Positions 6,300 to 6,471 of a stretch of 6,471 bases of DNA are shown here, piece by piece. The position numbers and the translations under genes were made by a program. The DNA is from a candidate division TA06 bacterium. Lineage in GTDB: Bacteria; Ratteibacteria; UBA8468; MWAK01. Position 1 is the first letter of the stretch. Every line of letters starts with the position of its first letter. The notes beneath the pieces were generated by a model that saw only the letters and a list, made by a program, of their open reading frames with translations, was not told the DNA's origin and ran no database searches. The DNA lies in the NCBI GenBank assembly GCA_022704925.1, contig JAKJFK010000099.1, forward strand, positions 1 to 6,471, written 5' to 3'.

Positions 6300-6471
6300 C
6301 GGTCCGGTTTTTCAGCTCGATCAGGGTTTCGAATTCGTCGCCGGCCACTCGGTTCCGATTTTCGGAGAAGCGGAACCGGACCCGGACCGCCCGGGGCAGG
6401 CGGTCCGATTCTCCGGTGCCGGTCCGGGAATCCCAGGCCGGCAGAAACTGGCGGCCGTCATGATAGGCGAA
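6289..6471 (-). CDS. gspJ: C-terminal end of a GspJ-like minor pseudopilin, truncated by window edge
   Basis: The last 60 codons of a gene entering from the right edge end in TGA at 6291-6289. The pattern is that of GspJ C-termini: YHDGRQFLPAWDS (3-15), then LPRAVRVRFRF (25-35), where GspJ has 'DG..W...WD' followed by 'LPraV.l.l', ending in a hydrophilic tail. GspJ is a minor pseudopilin of the type II secretion pseudopilus and forms the tip complex with GspI and GspK; the N-terminal prepilin helix would lie outside the window. The gspK-like gene starts 11 nt inside this one, which matches the normal gspJ-gspK order and supports both calls. The fragment is short, so it could also be a pseudopilin of a related type IV pilus system. 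Confidence 0.68.
   Translation of the reverse strand, partial: FAYHDGRQFLPAWDSRTGTGESDRLPRAVRVRFRFSENRNRVAGDEFETLIELKNRTDGT

Overview
The window is GC-rich bacterial DNA packed almost completely with genes. It holds the end of one gene on the + strand and a six-gene run on the - strand. The - strand run reads, in transcription order from the right edge: the 3' end of a GspJ-like pseudopilin gene, a large GspK-like pseudopilin gene, a membrane-anchored PpiC/SurA-type chaperone, a second and smaller SurA-like chaperone, pdxA (vitamin B6 synthesis), and rsmA/ksgA (16S rRNA dimethyltransferase). Type II secretion or type IV pilus-like pseudopilins together with SurA-type periplasmic chaperones point to a Gram-negative (diderm) organism. 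The surA-pdxA-ksgA order is the same as in the classical enterobacterial lptD-surA-pdxA-rsmA-apaGH cluster. The unusual modular GspK suggests an uncultivated or poorly studied lineage (for example PVC-, Omnitrophota- or FCB-like), but nothing here fixes the phylum.

Layout. Positions 2-595 (+) are the C-terminal 197 residues of a secreted-type glycoside hydrolase: the end of a TIM barrel plus a beta-rich tail domain. Its stop codon overlaps the stop codon of ksgA, so the two transcription units converge with no spacer. From 592 to the right edge everything is on the - strand. Junctions there are an 11-nt overlap (gspJ/gspK), 22 nt with a strong Shine-Dalgarno (gspK/ppiC-like), a TAATG overlap (ppiC-like/surA-like), 42 nt (surA-like/pdxA) and 5 nt (pdxA/ksgA). 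This spacing fits one operon with translational coupling. No internal promoter or terminator is evident, and no stretch longer than 42 nt lacks a gene.

How the genes could work together. GspJ and GspK are minor pseudopilins that build the tip of a type II secretion pseudopilus (or a related pilus). The two SurA/PpiC-family proteins probably act in the periplasm as chaperones for secreted or outer-membrane proteins. PdxA and KsgA are cytoplasmic housekeeping enzymes riding in the same transcript, as in the enterobacterial arrangement. The most notable features are the GspK, which carries an inserted lamin-tail-like module and several calcium-loop-like motifs, and the two adjacent chaperones, whose parvulin domains both lack the conserved histidines (one is also shortened). 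I found no phage, transposon, CRISPR, toxin-antitoxin or RNA gene, and nothing that amounts to a wholly new system.
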